Below, in pieces: positions 42,590 to 52,078 of a stretch of DNA of 64,000 nucleotides (within the stretch, counting starts at the first letter, position 1; each line of letters opens with the position of its first letter). A model generated the notes under the pieces. It had not been told where the DNA came from and did no database searches. It was given only the letters and a program-made list of their open reading frames with translations. The DNA comes from Dactylosporangium sp. AC04546 (GTDB taxonomy: Bacteria > Actinomycetota > Actinomycetes > Mycobacteriales > Micromonosporaceae). The position numbers and the translations under genes were made by a program. The DNA is taken from assembly GCF_022095675.1 (NCBI RefSeq), contig NZ_JAHYSG010000063.1, forward strand, positions 8,699 through 72,698, written 5' to 3'.

Positions 42590-43267
42590 CTACGGCGTGG
42601 AGGGGTGCGGTGGTGACAGACGGCGGCGGCGTGCGAAGGTCTGCACGGCCTGGATCTGTTCGAGGGTCAGCGGCGCGAGCGCCAACAGCAGCTCGCCGAG
42701 CACCCACAGCGGCGGCACCCGTTCCTGGACCCAGTCGTCGGCTGGCGGTGAGTCCGGCGCCCTGACCATCATCGCGTCGAAGTCGTCGGGTGGCAGGCAC
42801 AGGACCGCGGCCATCAGGTCCAACCGTTGCGCGATCAGCTGGCCGCCACCCATCGCCTTCGCCACCGTGCTGAAGGACGACCCTGTCATGTAGGCCATGC
42901 CCCTCCGGCTGATGTTTCGCACCGCCAGCAGGCGGGTGAATGCCGTGCCGGATGTGACCGGCTCCAGCGGTGGAAGGCCGGCCGGGCCACCGGCGTCCGA
43001 TCGGGGCAGCGACCGGGCGAAGTCGCGCAACGCGACTGTCTCGGCGATCGGCGGACCGTCGACCCCGAGCATTGAGTCGATGAGGTCGGTGGCTTCGGGC
43101 GCGGCCGGCATGAACCGCGCGGGAATTTCGCCGCCGGCGATGGCGAGCAGGTCGGCCGGCCGCATGTCGAGCACCGGCGCCAGGTCGAGCACCTGGTCGG
43201 CGGCCGGGACCGGCACCCCGCGATGCGCGCACAGCCGCTCCAGCGGAGTTCCCGCCACCCCGATCAC
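42590..43267 (-). CDS. Uncharacterised actinobacterial protein with HTH-like segment
   Basis: 225 aa from GTG at 43267. It begins LERLCAHRGVPVPAADQVLD and RPADLLAIAGGEIPARF, and contains SRRGMAYMTGSSFSTVAKAM (about 120-140), which looks like an XRE-type recognition segment. No signal or membrane helix. Probably a DNA-binding regulatory protein; the family is not recognised with confidence. Confidence 0.55.
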   Translation of the reverse strand: MIGVAGTPLERLCAHRGVPVPAADQVLDLAPVLDMRPADLLAIAGGEIPARFMPAAPEATDLIDSMLGVDGPPIAETVALRDFARSLPRSDAGGPAGLPPLEPVTSGTAFTRLLAVRNISRRGMAYMTGSSFSTVAKAMGGGQLIAQRLDLMAAVLCLPPDDFDAMMVRAPDSPPADDWVQERVPPLWVLGELLLALAPLTLEQIQAVQTFARRRRLSPPHPSTP

Positions 43268-43337
43268 CTACCGTCACCGCGCTAGAAGGACTGCCGTAAC
43301 GTACCGCAACCTTCGCCCGTGGCGGGTGGGCCGCCAG

Positions 43338-44687
43338 CTATCTGCTGAGCTGCAGCGGCGGCGTTGCGGCCAGTCGTGTCTTCGTGGTGACGCTTCGGGC
43401 GGGCGCCGCCGCACCAGGCAACAGCTCGAACGTTCCGGCCACGTCGATCACCATGTCGACGGTCCAGGCGGCGTTGAACGCGGCGAACTTATTGCCGGAG
43501 CCGACCGGGATGACGGCCGCGTTCGACCTGATCTCGTGCGGCGTCAGGTTGAGGTTGCTCACCGTCGGCCGCTCGTAGCCGTCGGCCCACAGGCTGAAGT
43601 ACGTCGAGTTCGACGGGTTCACGCCGGTCACGTTCGCCACCAGCGCGGCCGTGTTGTCGCCCGCCACCCGCGCCGGCGCGGTGATCGTGGCGGTGCCCTT
43701 GCCGGTGAAGGTCGACGCGCCGAGGCCCTCGCGGGTGTCGGTGATCCGGGTCGGAGTCATCGGGTGGAAGCGCAGTCCGCCGTCGAGCTGACCGTCGTCG
43801 TAGAACCCGAAGACGTCGACGACGACGTGGGTGCTGCCGCTGGAGGCGTTCGCCACCGCGATCATCGGGAACCCGCCGCACGTGTCGCACCACTTCGTCG
43901 GGACGATCGCGAAGTTGGGCACCACGGAGTGCGCGGTGAAGTTCAGCGTCGAGGCGTTGGGCGGCAACGCGTTGGCGCCGCTCCACGCCACGAGATATCC
44001 GCTCTGGGTCGGATCGACCGCGGTGATGTTGACCGCGAGTGCGGTGATGTGCGGGTCGACGTCCGCGCCGTAGGAGACCGGCACCTGCTTGTAGGTGAAC
44101 CGGCTGAGCGGGCCGTACGGTCCTTCGCGAGTGTCGAGCACTCGCTCCGGCTCGGTCGTCCAGAACGCACCGGCCGTCGCACCGGGCTGTGCCACGCCAT
44201 CGCCGTGGTAGTAGCCCATCACGTCCGCCACCACGTGAACGTTGCCCGCGGGGTTGTAGATGTCGACCTGACCGTTCGTCCCGACCGGTACGGTCACGGC
44301 GTTGGCGCCGACCCAGTTCGCCGGGAAGTTGAGGTTCGACGCCAGGGGCCGGGCCACCCCGCTGGGAAACACCGTGAGGTAGCTGGCCGAGGTCGGGTTG
44401 ACGACGGTCATGTTGAGCACGACGGCGGTGACGCCGGTCGCCGGCACGGGATCGCGGCCCGTCACCTGCAGATGTAGTGTCTGCCCGCCGCCGAGCGGCG
44501 CCCGCGGTGCACCGACGCCGTCTCGCGTGTCGAGCAGCCGGACCGGGTCGACCGAGGTGAAGGTGCCTTCCGCGTTGACGGCGACCGCAACATACGGAGC
44601 GGCCGATCCGGCCGCCGCGGTCGGCAGCGGGACGACCGCGAGACCCGCGGCTGCGATGACGACGGCCAACTTGCGAGGCAGACGCAT
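43338..44687 (-). CDS. Secreted RLLDTR-repeat protein
   Basis: 449 aa; ATG at 44687 behind GGGGAG. Signal peptide ends near AAAGSAA. Three related ~130-residue modules follow, each opening with a DTR motif (DPVRLLDTRDGVGAPR; ERVLDTREGPYG; TRITDTREGLGA) and containing TAVVLNMTVVNPTSASYLTV-type and HVVADVMGYYHGD / VVVDVFGFYDDG-type strands. This is a widespread actinobacterial extracellular beta-module of unknown ligand. A tandem paralog lies upstream. Confidence 0.85.
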   Translation of the reverse strand: MRLPRKLAVVIAAAGLAVVPLPTAAAGSAAPYVAVAVNAEGTFTSVDPVRLLDTRDGVGAPRAPLGGGQTLHLQVTGRDPVPATGVTAVVLNMTVVNPTSASYLTVFPSGVARPLASNLNFPANWVGANAVTVPVGTNGQVDIYNPAGNVHVVADVMGYYHGDGVAQPGATAGAFWTTEPERVLDTREGPYGPLSRFTYKQVPVSYGADVDPHITALAVNITAVDPTQSGYLVAWSGANALPPNASTLNFTAHSVVPNFAIVPTKWCDTCGGFPMIAVANASSGSTHVVVDVFGFYDDGQLDGGLRFHPMTPTRITDTREGLGASTFTGKGTATITAPARVAGDNTAALVANVTGVNPSNSTYFSLWADGYERPTVSNLNLTPHEIRSNAAVIPVGSGNKFAAFNAAWTVDMVIDVAGTFELLPGAAAPARSVTTKTRLAATPPLQLSR

Positions 44688-44860
44688 GGTGCTCCCCGTT
44701 CGGCGTGCGGCGACCGCCGTACCTTAGCCGATCTTCAGGTCACGCCTCAACGGACAAACGTCCGATGTGGACGGGGAAAGGTCCGTCTGAACCAGTGTCC
44801 AGCCGCTTTGCCGAACGGGCCCGGCCGGTTCGAAGCTCCAGCCGGGCCCGCCGTTTTCAA

Positions 44861-46954
44861 TCAGTGCAGGGGTCGCACGAGAGGGTCACGTGGCGTCGGT
44901 GGCTGCTTCGTGGCCAGTGCGTCGGACGATGTCGTGGCCGTCGCGAGTGGCAGTGGGTACGGGTAGAGCTCGAGTGTTCCTGAAACGTCGATCACGAGGT
45001 CGACGTTCCATGCCGCGTTGTACACGTTGAACTGTTTCTTGTTGTTGAGCAGCACGATCGACGCGTTGGCGCGAATCTCGTGCGGTGTCAGGTTCAGCGT
45101 GCTGGCCGTCGGTCGCTGCGACCCGGCCGGCCACACCGTCAGGTACGTCGAGTTCGTCGGGTTGACCCCGGTGACGTTGGCGATCAGCGCCACCGTGTTG
45201 GTGTTCGCGACCGTACCCGGCGCGGTGATGGTGGTGGTGCTGGCACCGGTGAGCGTGCGCGGCGCGCCGAGACCCTCGCGGGTGTCGGTGATCCGGGTCG
45301 GGTTCAGCGGGTGGAACCGCAGGCCGCCGCCCAATGTCGCGTCGTCGTAGAAGCCGACGATGTCGACCACGATGTGCGTGGCCCCGCTCGACGCGTTGAG
45401 GATCGCGATCGACGGGATGCCCGCGCACTGCGGCACGATCGTGCAGGGACTGGCCGGGATGATCGCAAAGTTCGGCACCACCGTGTGCGGCTTGAAGTTG
45501 AGCGTGGATGCGTCCCCCCGAGGGTCCTTTCCGCTCCACGCGGTGAGGTACCCGCTCTGCTGCGGGTCGACCGCCGTGATGTTCACCGCGAGGGCCTTGA
45601 CATGCGGGTTGGCGACCGCGCCGTAGTCCGCGAGCACGGTGGCGTAGTAGAACCCGGGCACGCGGCCACCGTCTTCACGGGTGTCGAGCAGCCGCGTCGG
45701 GTTGTGCGGTTGGTACTCGCCACCCCACTGGTAATTTTCGTCGTCGGCGCCGTAATACACGCCAACCTCGTCGATGATGACGTGGGTCCGGCCGGCCGCG
45801 TTGAAAATGTCAATCTGACCGTTCACGCCGAGCGGTACGGTCACCGAGTTGGCGCCTACCCAGCCGGCTGGGAAGTTGAGGCTTGATGCGGTCGGCCGTG
45901 CGGTTCCCGCCGGGAAGATGGTCAGGAATCCGGCGGAGGTCGGCGAGTCGACGGTGACGTTCAGCACGACCGCAGCGCCGGCGAACCTCGACCCGACGAG
46001 CCTATCGGCTTTGATCCGCAGGGTCTGTCCCGGACCGATCGGCGAACGGCTGTATCCGCCGGTTCCGTCCCGGGTATCGAGGATGCGGAAAGGCGTAAGG
46101 GAAAAGTAGTTCCCCGCGTTGGTGGACCGGCCTCTGGCCGTCAACTGCACGGTGCGTGCCCCGAAGGGTGAGTTGTCGGCGACCTGGAGGGTCGCCGTGA
46201 CCTGTTCGAAGCGCTGCGGGTTCGCGAGCACGGATACCGAGCATGTCTGGCCATAGGCGAGCGTGACGTTGAGGCAGCCGTTGTTCACTACTTTGAACGT
46301 GTCGGTCTGGCCCTTGAGGGTGGCCGCGCCGAGCTTGATCGGGTTGCTGCCGGTCGAGGTGAACGTGGCCGACTGGGGCGCCGTGTTCTGTCCCATCCCG
46401 ACGGAGTCGAACGAGAGTTGCGCCGGCGCCTGCCGGGTCTCGACGAAGCCGACGGTTGAGTTCCAGCGGAGCTCACCGTGGTATCCCAGGTCCTCCGAGC
46501 CGCAGTCGCGAACGTTGTAGCTCGCGGCGAAGGAGGTGAGTTTTCCGCCGGTGTCCCTGGTGAGCGAGTTGATCGTCACCGAGCCGGATGCGAAGTCGCA
46601 CGACTGCCAGTCGAAGCCGATCATGAGGGTGTACTGCGACGCACCGCCATTGTTGGTCGCCTGAAAAGTCCCGGTGGTGAGGTTGGTGCCGGCGGGAGCG
46701 AAGATCTCGACCGATCCGACGTGGTCGCCGTCGCCTTGGTTTCCCTCCGCGCTGAGGAAGATGCCTTCGCGGCTGCCGTTGCCCGCTGGGTACAGGTATG
46801 CGATCGGTGCGTCGAAGGTGAAGCTGTCGTTTCCGTTGAACGTGAGGGTGTTGTAGGGCGAAGTCGGCGCCGCTGCCGAGGCCTGCCCCGTGACTGCCAC
46901 CGCGGCGAGGGTGATGCCCCCGGCCACGCTGGCAATCGCGCGCAAGAGACGCAT
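44861..46954 (-). CDS. Larger secreted RLLDTR-repeat protein with N-terminal domain and ASH-like domain
   Basis: 697 aa; ATG at 46954 with GGGGAG 5 nt upstream (GTG at 46960 is less likely). Signal peptide ends at GQASAA. Residues ~30-170 form an unrecognised domain (FNGNDSFTFDAPIAYLYPAG), 175-285 an Ig-like choice-of-anchor D domain (LSFDSVGMGQNTAPQSATFT), and 290-690 three RLLDTR-type modules (RILDTRDGTGGYS, RLLDTREDGGRV, TRITDTREGLGAPR). It is paralogous to the next gene downstream. An inverted repeat (GTCTCGT/ACGAGAC, 46975-46993) precedes it. Likely a cell-surface or matrix protein. Confidence 0.85.
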   Translation of the reverse strand: MRLLRAIASVAGGITLAAVAVTGQASAAAPTSPYNTLTFNGNDSFTFDAPIAYLYPAGNGSREGIFLSAEGNQGDGDHVGSVEIFAPAGTNLTTGTFQATNNGGASQYTLMIGFDWQSCDFASGSVTINSLTRDTGGKLTSFAASYNVRDCGSEDLGYHGELRWNSTVGFVETRQAPAQLSFDSVGMGQNTAPQSATFTSTGSNPIKLGAATLKGQTDTFKVVNNGCLNVTLAYGQTCSVSVLANPQRFEQVTATLQVADNSPFGARTVQLTARGRSTNAGNYFSLTPFRILDTRDGTGGYSRSPIGPGQTLRIKADRLVGSRFAGAAVVLNVTVDSPTSAGFLTIFPAGTARPTASSLNFPAGWVGANSVTVPLGVNGQIDIFNAAGRTHVIIDEVGVYYGADDENYQWGGEYQPHNPTRLLDTREDGGRVPGFYYATVLADYGAVANPHVKALAVNITAVDPQQSGYLTAWSGKDPRGDASTLNFKPHTVVPNFAIIPASPCTIVPQCAGIPSIAILNASSGATHIVVDIVGFYDDATLGGGLRFHPLNPTRITDTREGLGAPRTLTGASTTTITAPGTVANTNTVALIANVTGVNPTNSTYLTVWPAGSQRPTASTLNLTPHEIRANASIVLLNNKKQFNVYNAAWNVDLVIDVSGTLELYPYPLPLATATTSSDALATKQPPTPRDPLVRPLH

Positions 46955-47070
46955 GTGCACTCCCCGTTGACGAAGTCTCGTTGATCACGAGACTGGTGCA
47001 CGGTAAAGATTCGGGGCGGTCGAAGGCAATTGGCCTTTCGGCCGCGTTCGACGAGAGCGCCTTCGATGCG

Positions 47071-48279
47071 TCAGCGGAGGGCTGCGGCCTTTGACTCCAA
47101 GTAGCGTTGCTCCGGGAGGCTGGTCGTGCGGCGGGCGGCCAGCGCATACCACTCCCTGGCCTCCTCGCGGCGGCCCGCTCGCTCCAGGAGGTGGGCCCTT
47201 ACCGCGGCCAGGCGGTGGTGCTTGGCCATTCTCGGGTCGTCGTCCAGTGGGGCGATCATCTGCAGTGCTGCCTCCGGGCCCTGCACCATCGACAGGGCCA
47301 CGGCGTGGTTCAGGGTGACCATCGGGTTGGGGGACACGCTGGACAGCAGCTGATACAGGGCCACGATCTGCGGCCAGTCGGTGTCCGCGGCGGCCGGGGC
47401 CTCGTCGTGGACGGCGGCGATCGCGGCCTGGAGCTGGTATGGGCCCGGTGGGCCCTGCGGGAGGGTCGACGTGATCAGCGCGACGCCCTCGTCCAGCATC
47501 GGGCGGACCCACAGCGTGCGGTCCTGGTCGGACAGCGGGACCAGGGTGCCGTCCGGGAGGGCCCGGGCCGGGCGGCGGGCGTCGGTCAGCAGCATCAACG
47601 CCAGCAGGCCGGCCACCTCGCCGTCCGCCGGGAGCAGGCGGTGCACCTCGCGGGTCAGGCGGATCGCCTCCGCCGTGAGGTCGCTGCGTTGCAGCGCCGT
47701 GCCTGAGCTGGTGGTGTAGCCCTCGTTGAACACGAGGTACAACACCTGGAGCACGACCTGCAGTCGTGCTGACCGCTCCTCCGGGGGTGGCATGGCGAAC
47801 TGCGCGCCCGCCTGCTTGATTTTCTGCTTCGCCCGGCTGATTCGCTGGGCCATCGTGGCCTCGGGGACGAAGAAGGCGGCCGCGATCTCCGCCGTGGTGA
47901 GGCCGCCTACCGCGCGCAGGGTGAGGGCCAGCTGGGACGCCTCGGACAGGGACGGGTGGCAGCAGAGAAAGAACAGCGTGAGCGTGTCGTCGTTCTCAGA
48001 GACAAGAACGTCCGGAGACTCGAGGGAGAAGACGGCCACCTCGCGGCGGCGGCGGGCGTCGTCGCTGCGGAACTGGTCCGTCAGGCGGCGGACCGCCACC
48101 GTGATCAGCCAGCCGCGCGGGTTGGCCGGCACGCCCTCCGACGGCCACTGCAGGGCGGCGGCGAGCAGGGCTTCCTGGACCGCGTCCTCGCAGGCGTCGA
48201 ACCGGCCGTACCGGCGGATGAGCGTGCCCAGCACCTGAGGCGCCAGGGCACGCAGCTCATCCTCGACGGAGACGGTCAC
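47071..48279 (-). CDS. ECF42-type sigma factor with C-terminal TPR-like extension
   Basis: 402 aa, ATG at 48279. Region 2: YGRFDACEDAVQEALLAAAL and NPRGWLITVAVRRLTDQFRS; region 4: ALTLRAVGGLTTAEIAAAFF and EATMAQRISRAKQKIK. A ~220-residue C-terminal extension (VLYLVFNEGYTTSSG, LNHAVALSMVQGPEAAL) is the DUF6596/TPR-like part typical of this group. Such factors usually have a DGPF/YCII-like gene beside them; none is seen here. Confidence 0.93.
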   Translation of the reverse strand: MTVSVEDELRALAPQVLGTLIRRYGRFDACEDAVQEALLAAALQWPSEGVPANPRGWLITVAVRRLTDQFRSDDARRRREVAVFSLESPDVLVSENDDTLTLFFLCCHPSLSEASQLALTLRAVGGLTTAEIAAAFFVPEATMAQRISRAKQKIKQAGAQFAMPPPEERSARLQVVLQVLYLVFNEGYTTSSGTALQRSDLTAEAIRLTREVHRLLPADGEVAGLLALMLLTDARRPARALPDGTLVPLSDQDRTLWVRPMLDEGVALITSTLPQGPPGPYQLQAAIAAVHDEAPAAADTDWPQIVALYQLLSSVSPNPMVTLNHAVALSMVQGPEAALQMIAPLDDDPRMAKHHRLAAVRAHLLERAGRREEAREWYALAARRTTSLPEQRYLESKAAALR

Positions 48280-48289
48280 TCCTAGATGT

Positions 48290-48934
48290 CTACACCACTA
48301 CCGGGCGCGCCTTGTCGGTCGCCAGCTTCACGGCGATCATGCCCAAGAGCGTCCCGGTGACGTACCGCTGGATCCGCAGCCACGCCGGCCGCTTCGCGAG
48401 GAACACCGCGATGGTGCCGGCGGCGAGCACGATGGCGGTGTTGACCAGCATGCTGACCGCGATCTGCACCCCGCCGAGCACGAAACCCTGCACCAGCAGG
48501 TGGCCGGCCCGCACGTCGACGAACTGCGGGATCAGCGACGCGTACATGATCGCGGCCTTGGGGTTCAGCAGGTTGGTGACCAGGCCCATGGTGAACAGCT
48601 TGCGGTTCGAGTCCGGCGGCAGCTCGACCGCGGCGAACACCGAGGTGCCGCCGGGGCGGACGGCCTGCCAGGCGAGATAGGCGAGGTAGCCGGCGCCGGC
48701 CAGCTTCACCGCGACGTACAGGCCGGGGACCGTGGCGAAGACGACGGACAGGCCGAGCGTCGCGAGCGTCAGGTAGACGAGGAAGCCGACCGCGACGCCG
48801 CCGAGCGAGACCAGCCCGGCGCGGCGGCCCTGCGAGATCGACCGGGAGACGAGGTACATCATGTTGGGCCCGGGCGTCAGCACCATGCCCAACGCGACAA
48901 GCGTGACCCCGAGGATCGCACCGAACGTGACCAT
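48290..48934 (-). CDS. LysE-family amino-acid/threonine exporter (RhtB type)
   Basis: 214 aa; ATG at 48934. Six hydrophobic segments, with LGMVLTPGPNMMYLVSRSIS at the N-terminus and LLNPKAAIMYASLIPQF in the middle, the two defining motifs of the LysE/RhtB superfamily. It exports amino acids or related compounds across the membrane. It ends 10 bp before the sigma factor start and may be co-transcribed. Confidence 0.93.
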   Translation of the reverse strand: MVTFGAILGVTLVALGMVLTPGPNMMYLVSRSISQGRRAGLVSLGGVAVGFLVYLTLATLGLSVVFATVPGLYVAVKLAGAGYLAYLAWQAVRPGGTSVFAAVELPPDSNRKLFTMGLVTNLLNPKAAIMYASLIPQFVDVRAGHLLVQGFVLGGVQIAVSMLVNTAIVLAAGTIAVFLAKRPAWLRIQRYVTGTLLGMIAVKLATDKARPVVV

Positions 48935-48984
48935 GGTTCAGACGTTGCTCCAACACGAAGCCGCAGTCGACGGCCAATTCGCGA

Positions 48985-49416
48985 TCAGAGGCCTTTCACC
49001 CAGCGGCGCCACTCCGGCTGGGCCCGGTACCCGCTGGCGGACCAGGCGTGGTGCGCGAGCGTGTTGTCGTCGAGCACCATCGCGTCGGCGCGCCGGCCGC
49101 CGAACGAGCGGAAGCGTGCCTCGGCCGCGTCGAGCAGCAGCTTGCCGATGCCCTGGCGGCGCCGGTCGGGGTGGACCGCGAACCGGTAGAGGTGGCAGCG
49201 CCAGCCGTCGAACCCCGCGATGAGCGAGCCGACGATCTCGTCGCCGTCGACGGCGAGCACGAGGGCCTCCGGGTCGCGGCGGATCAGCGCGGCGACCGCG
49301 GCCGTGTCGTCGTCGACCCGGTTGGTGTCCTCGGCGGCGAGCTTCCAGAAGGCGAGGAGGGCGGGGATGTCGGCTTCGTCGGCGGCGCGCAGGTTCACCG
49401 GGCCAACGTACGTCAC
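48985..49416 (-). CDS. GNAT-family N-acetyltransferase
   Basis: 143 aa; ATG at 49416. The acetyl-CoA loop is RFAVHPDRRRQGIGKLLLDA (about 78-97), followed by the beta-bulge and HHAWSASGYRAQPEWRRWVK. The acceptor substrate is unknown. It lies upstream of and in the same direction as the LysE exporter, and divergent from the DUF2269-like gene. Confidence 0.93.
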   Translation of the reverse strand: MTYVGPVNLRAADEADIPALLAFWKLAAEDTNRVDDDTAAVAALIRRDPEALVLAVDGDEIVGSLIAGFDGWRCHLYRFAVHPDRRRQGIGKLLLDAAEARFRSFGGRRADAMVLDDNTLAHHAWSASGYRAQPEWRRWVKGL

Positions 49417-49483
49417 GCGACGTACGCGGGGTTACGGCGAGACGTGCACGACAGGCCGGCCGATCGCCGGGACTCTGGGGAGC

Positions 49484-50119
49484 ATGCGATTCACTCCGCG
49501 ATGGCGCAAGGCGGTCCTCACCGCTCACGTGGTCACGTCCGTCGGGTGGCTCGGCGTCGACCTGGTGCTGCTGGCGCTCGGCATCGGCGGGCTGTCCGGC
49601 CTGGCCGACGCCGGGATGGTGTACCCGGCCATGGGGTACATCGGCCTCGTCCTGTTCGTGCCGCTGACCTACCTGGTGTGGATCGTGGCGGTGATCAGCT
49701 CGGTCGGCACGCCCTGGGGCCTGGTCAAGTGGTGGTGGGTGCTGGTCAAGCTGGTCATCACGACCGTGATGGTCGGGCTCGTGACGTTCCTGCTGTACCC
49801 GAACCTGGCCGACGCGGCCGCACTCGGCGCGGCGATGCCGCAGCGGCAGCGCGTCGACATGATCATGGCGCCGAGCGTCTCAAGCACGCTGCTCCTGGTG
49901 GCGACGATCCTGTCGACGTACAAGCCCTGGGGCCGCCGTGGCCAGCGTCGCAAGGCCCAGCAGGGCGATGACCGCGCCCGGCGCCAGCGCCTCGGCGAGC
50001 AGGCCGGCGAGGGCCGGCAGCAGCCCCTGCGCGGTCATGAGGCCGGTACTGAGCAGGGCAAACGCCTGGCCACCGCCGCCGTCGGGCAGAGCGTCGCGGA
50101 ACGCGGCCTGGACGCCTAG
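49484..50119 (+). CDS. DUF2269-like membrane protein with long C-terminal read-through over MFS gene
   Basis: 211 aa; ATG at 49484 behind GGGGAG. Four membrane segments (about 9-30, 45-66, 84-105, 128-148) with TAHVVTSVGWLGVDLVLLAL and WWVLVKLVITTVMVGLV, typical of small DUF2269-type proteins that end near STYKPWGRR (about 155). The last ~55 residues are charged, and their DNA is the antisense of the MFS C-terminus, giving a 240-bp convergent overlap. A lost stop codon is likely. Confidence 0.78.
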   Translation: MRFTPRWRKAVLTAHVVTSVGWLGVDLVLLALGIGGLSGLADAGMVYPAMGYIGLVLFVPLTYLVWIVAVISSVGTPWGLVKWWWVLVKLVITTVMVGLVTFLLYPNLADAAALGAAMPQRQRVDMIMAPSVSSTLLLVATILSTYKPWGRRGQRRKAQQGDDRARRQRLGEQAGEGRQQPLRGHEAGTEQGKRLATAAVGQSVAERGLDA

Positions 50120-51067
50120 CCCGAACGCGAACCCGCCGCCCACGACGACGAGCGCGGCGACCAGGCCCGGCCAGGGGGCGTTCGTGAGGAAGACGAGCAG
50201 CGGCGCCCCCATGGCGGCGATGAGCACGGGCACCAGGCGTTCCCGGGTGGCCGGCGCCACCATTCGCCCGACGACCAGGTTTCCGATGATCATGCCGACC
50301 GGTACCGCGGCGAGCAGCCAACCGGCCGGGAGCCCACGGTCGGCCGCGTACGGCACGACGAGGGCCTCGGCCCCGGTGACGAACCCGGGCGGCAGCCACT
50401 GGGTGAGCAGGAGCCGCCGGATCGCCGGGTCCTTCAGCAGCGCGACGTTACCCCTGAGACTGGCCGTGATCAGCCTGCCGGTCGTGGCCGGCAGCGAGAG
50501 AGCGGGCAGGCCCAGCCGGGTCCACAGCGCCGCGACCAGGTGACCCGCCGCCGCGCACAGGATGGCCTCCCGCTCCCCGAGGGCGGCGACCGCGATCCCG
50601 GCCCCGGCCAGGCCCGCGAGCTGGGCGAGCGACGATGCCAGGTTCGACAGCGACCGCCCGAGCACGTACGCGTCGCCGGGCAGCACCTCCGCGATGAGCC
50701 GGTTGGCCGCGCCGTGGAAGACCGGCGTCACGCAGGCGACCGCGGCGACCAGCACCAGGCAGGCCCACACCGGCATCGGCACCAGCGCGAGGGCGACGGC
50801 GGCGCCGGCCTCGCCGAGGTACCCGAGCGCGATCAGCCGCCGCGGGGGCAGCCGGTCGGCGAGCGCGCCGAGCAGCCCGGAGCCGAACAGCTGCGGCAGG
50901 AACGAGATGCCGTAGGCCAGGGCGGCGAGCGCCGGCGACTCGGTGGCGGCGTACACGAGCAGCGACAGCGCGACGATCCGCAGCGTGTCGGCGACGATCG
51001 CCAGGGTGCGGGCGCCGAACAGGACACGGAACGGGGCTACCCGCCAGACTTCGCGGTAGGTGGTCAC
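49880..51067 (-). CDS. MFS transporter
   Basis: 395 aa from GTG at 51067 (VTTYREVWRVAPFRVLFGAR). About 12 hydrophobic segments, with GSGLLGALADRLPPRRLIAL as the conserved loop 2-3 motif. It resembles Bcr/EntS-like drug or siderophore exporters. It is divergent from an ArsR-type regulator across 65 bp, the usual efflux-regulator pairing. Longer upstream frames only shadow the regulator. Confidence 0.9.
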   Translation of the reverse strand: MTTYREVWRVAPFRVLFGARTLAIVADTLRIVALSLLVYAATESPALAALAYGISFLPQLFGSGLLGALADRLPPRRLIALGYLGEAGAAVALALVPMPVWACLVLVAAVACVTPVFHGAANRLIAEVLPGDAYVLGRSLSNLASSLAQLAGLAGAGIAVAALGEREAILCAAAGHLVAALWTRLGLPALSLPATTGRLITASLRGNVALLKDPAIRRLLLTQWLPPGFVTGAEALVVPYAADRGLPAGWLLAAVPVGMIIGNLVVGRMVAPATRERLVPVLIAAMGAPLLVFLTNAPWPGLVAALVVVGGGFAFGLGVQAAFRDALPDGGGGQAFALLSTGLMTAQGLLPALAGLLAEALAPGAVIALLGLATLATAAPGLVRRQDRRHQEQRA

Positions 51068-51132
51068 GGTCTGAATGTCGGGCCGGCGGAACGGGCGGTC
51101 GAATGTTACGTCCACCGGCGTAAGGTCGGACC

Positions 51133-52053
51133 ATGCTGCGGCTCGTCGTGGACCGCGCCGACCTGCTGCACACCAGGTTCGGCGTGTCGCCGCTGTTCGA
51201 GCTCGGCGCGCTGCTGCGCAAGTTCGCCGGCCTGGCGCCGCTCGGGCAGTTCGAGCGACTGCGGCCGGCGTTCGAGCGGCTGCGCGCCACCACCGACCTC
51301 GACGCGGTGCTGGCCCTGCAGTCGGCGCGGCACGGCGCGAACTTCGTCGCCCCGCCGCCGGCCGGGATGCAGCAGACCTGGGAGGACGACATCGCGGCGG
51401 TCCGCGCGACCCCGCTGGAGGTGGCGCGGGCCGAGGCGCCCGGCTGGGGGTCGTCGCCCGACCTGGTCGACCGGGTCGCGGACACGCTCGAGGCCGCGTG
51501 GGGGACGCTGCTCGCTCCGGACTGGCCGCGCCTGCGGGCGATCTGCGAGAGCGACGTCGTCCACCGCGCCGGACGCCTCGGCCACGGCGGGTGGGCCGAG
51601 GCGTTCGACGGCCTGCACCCGTCGGTCCGCTGGCGCGACGGCGCGATCGAGATCTCCGGCCACCCCGGCGTGCGCACGGTGGCCTCCGACGGCGCCGGCC
51701 TCCTGCTGGTCCCGTCCGCGCTGGTGTGGCCGGGGATGGCGACGTACGTCGATCCGCCCTGGCGCCGCGCGATCGTCTACCCGGCGCGGGGCGTCGGCGC
51801 GGCGTTCGCGTCGACGTCGGCGGCGCTGGCCGAGCTGATCGGCCGGTCGCGCGCCCGGATCCTCGTCGCGCTCGAGACGCCGGCCAGCACGACCCAGCTG
51901 GCGTACGGGCTCGAGCTCGCCACCGGCGCCGTCGGCGACCACCTCGCCGTGCTGCGGCGGGCCGGGCTGGTCCGGCCGGCGCGGTCGGGCCGGTCGGTGC
52001 TCTACCGGCGTACGCCTCTCGGTGACGCACTGGTCCGGAACGGCAACCCGTGA
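51133..52053 (+). CDS. ArsR-type regulator with DUF5937 N-terminal domain
   Basis: 306 aa; ATG at 51133. Residues 1-230 match the actinobacterial DUF5937 sensor region (RFGVSPLFELGALLRKF, NFVAPPPAGMQQTWEDDIAA). Residues 240-300 are a winged HTH (ILVALETPASTTQLAYGLEL, GAVGDHLAVLRRAGLVRPAR, GRSVLYRRTPLGDAL). It probably controls the divergent MFS gene. Confidence 0.9.
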   Translation: MLRLVVDRADLLHTRFGVSPLFELGALLRKFAGLAPLGQFERLRPAFERLRATTDLDAVLALQSARHGANFVAPPPAGMQQTWEDDIAAVRATPLEVARAEAPGWGSSPDLVDRVADTLEAAWGTLLAPDWPRLRAICESDVVHRAGRLGHGGWAEAFDGLHPSVRWRDGAIEISGHPGVRTVASDGAGLLLVPSALVWPGMATYVDPPWRRAIVYPARGVGAAFASTSAALAELIGRSRARILVALETPASTTQLAYGLELATGAVGDHLAVLRRAGLVRPARSGRSVLYRRTPLGDALVRNGNP

Positions 52054-52078
52054 CGCTGGGCGGGGTTAGGCTGCGGTT

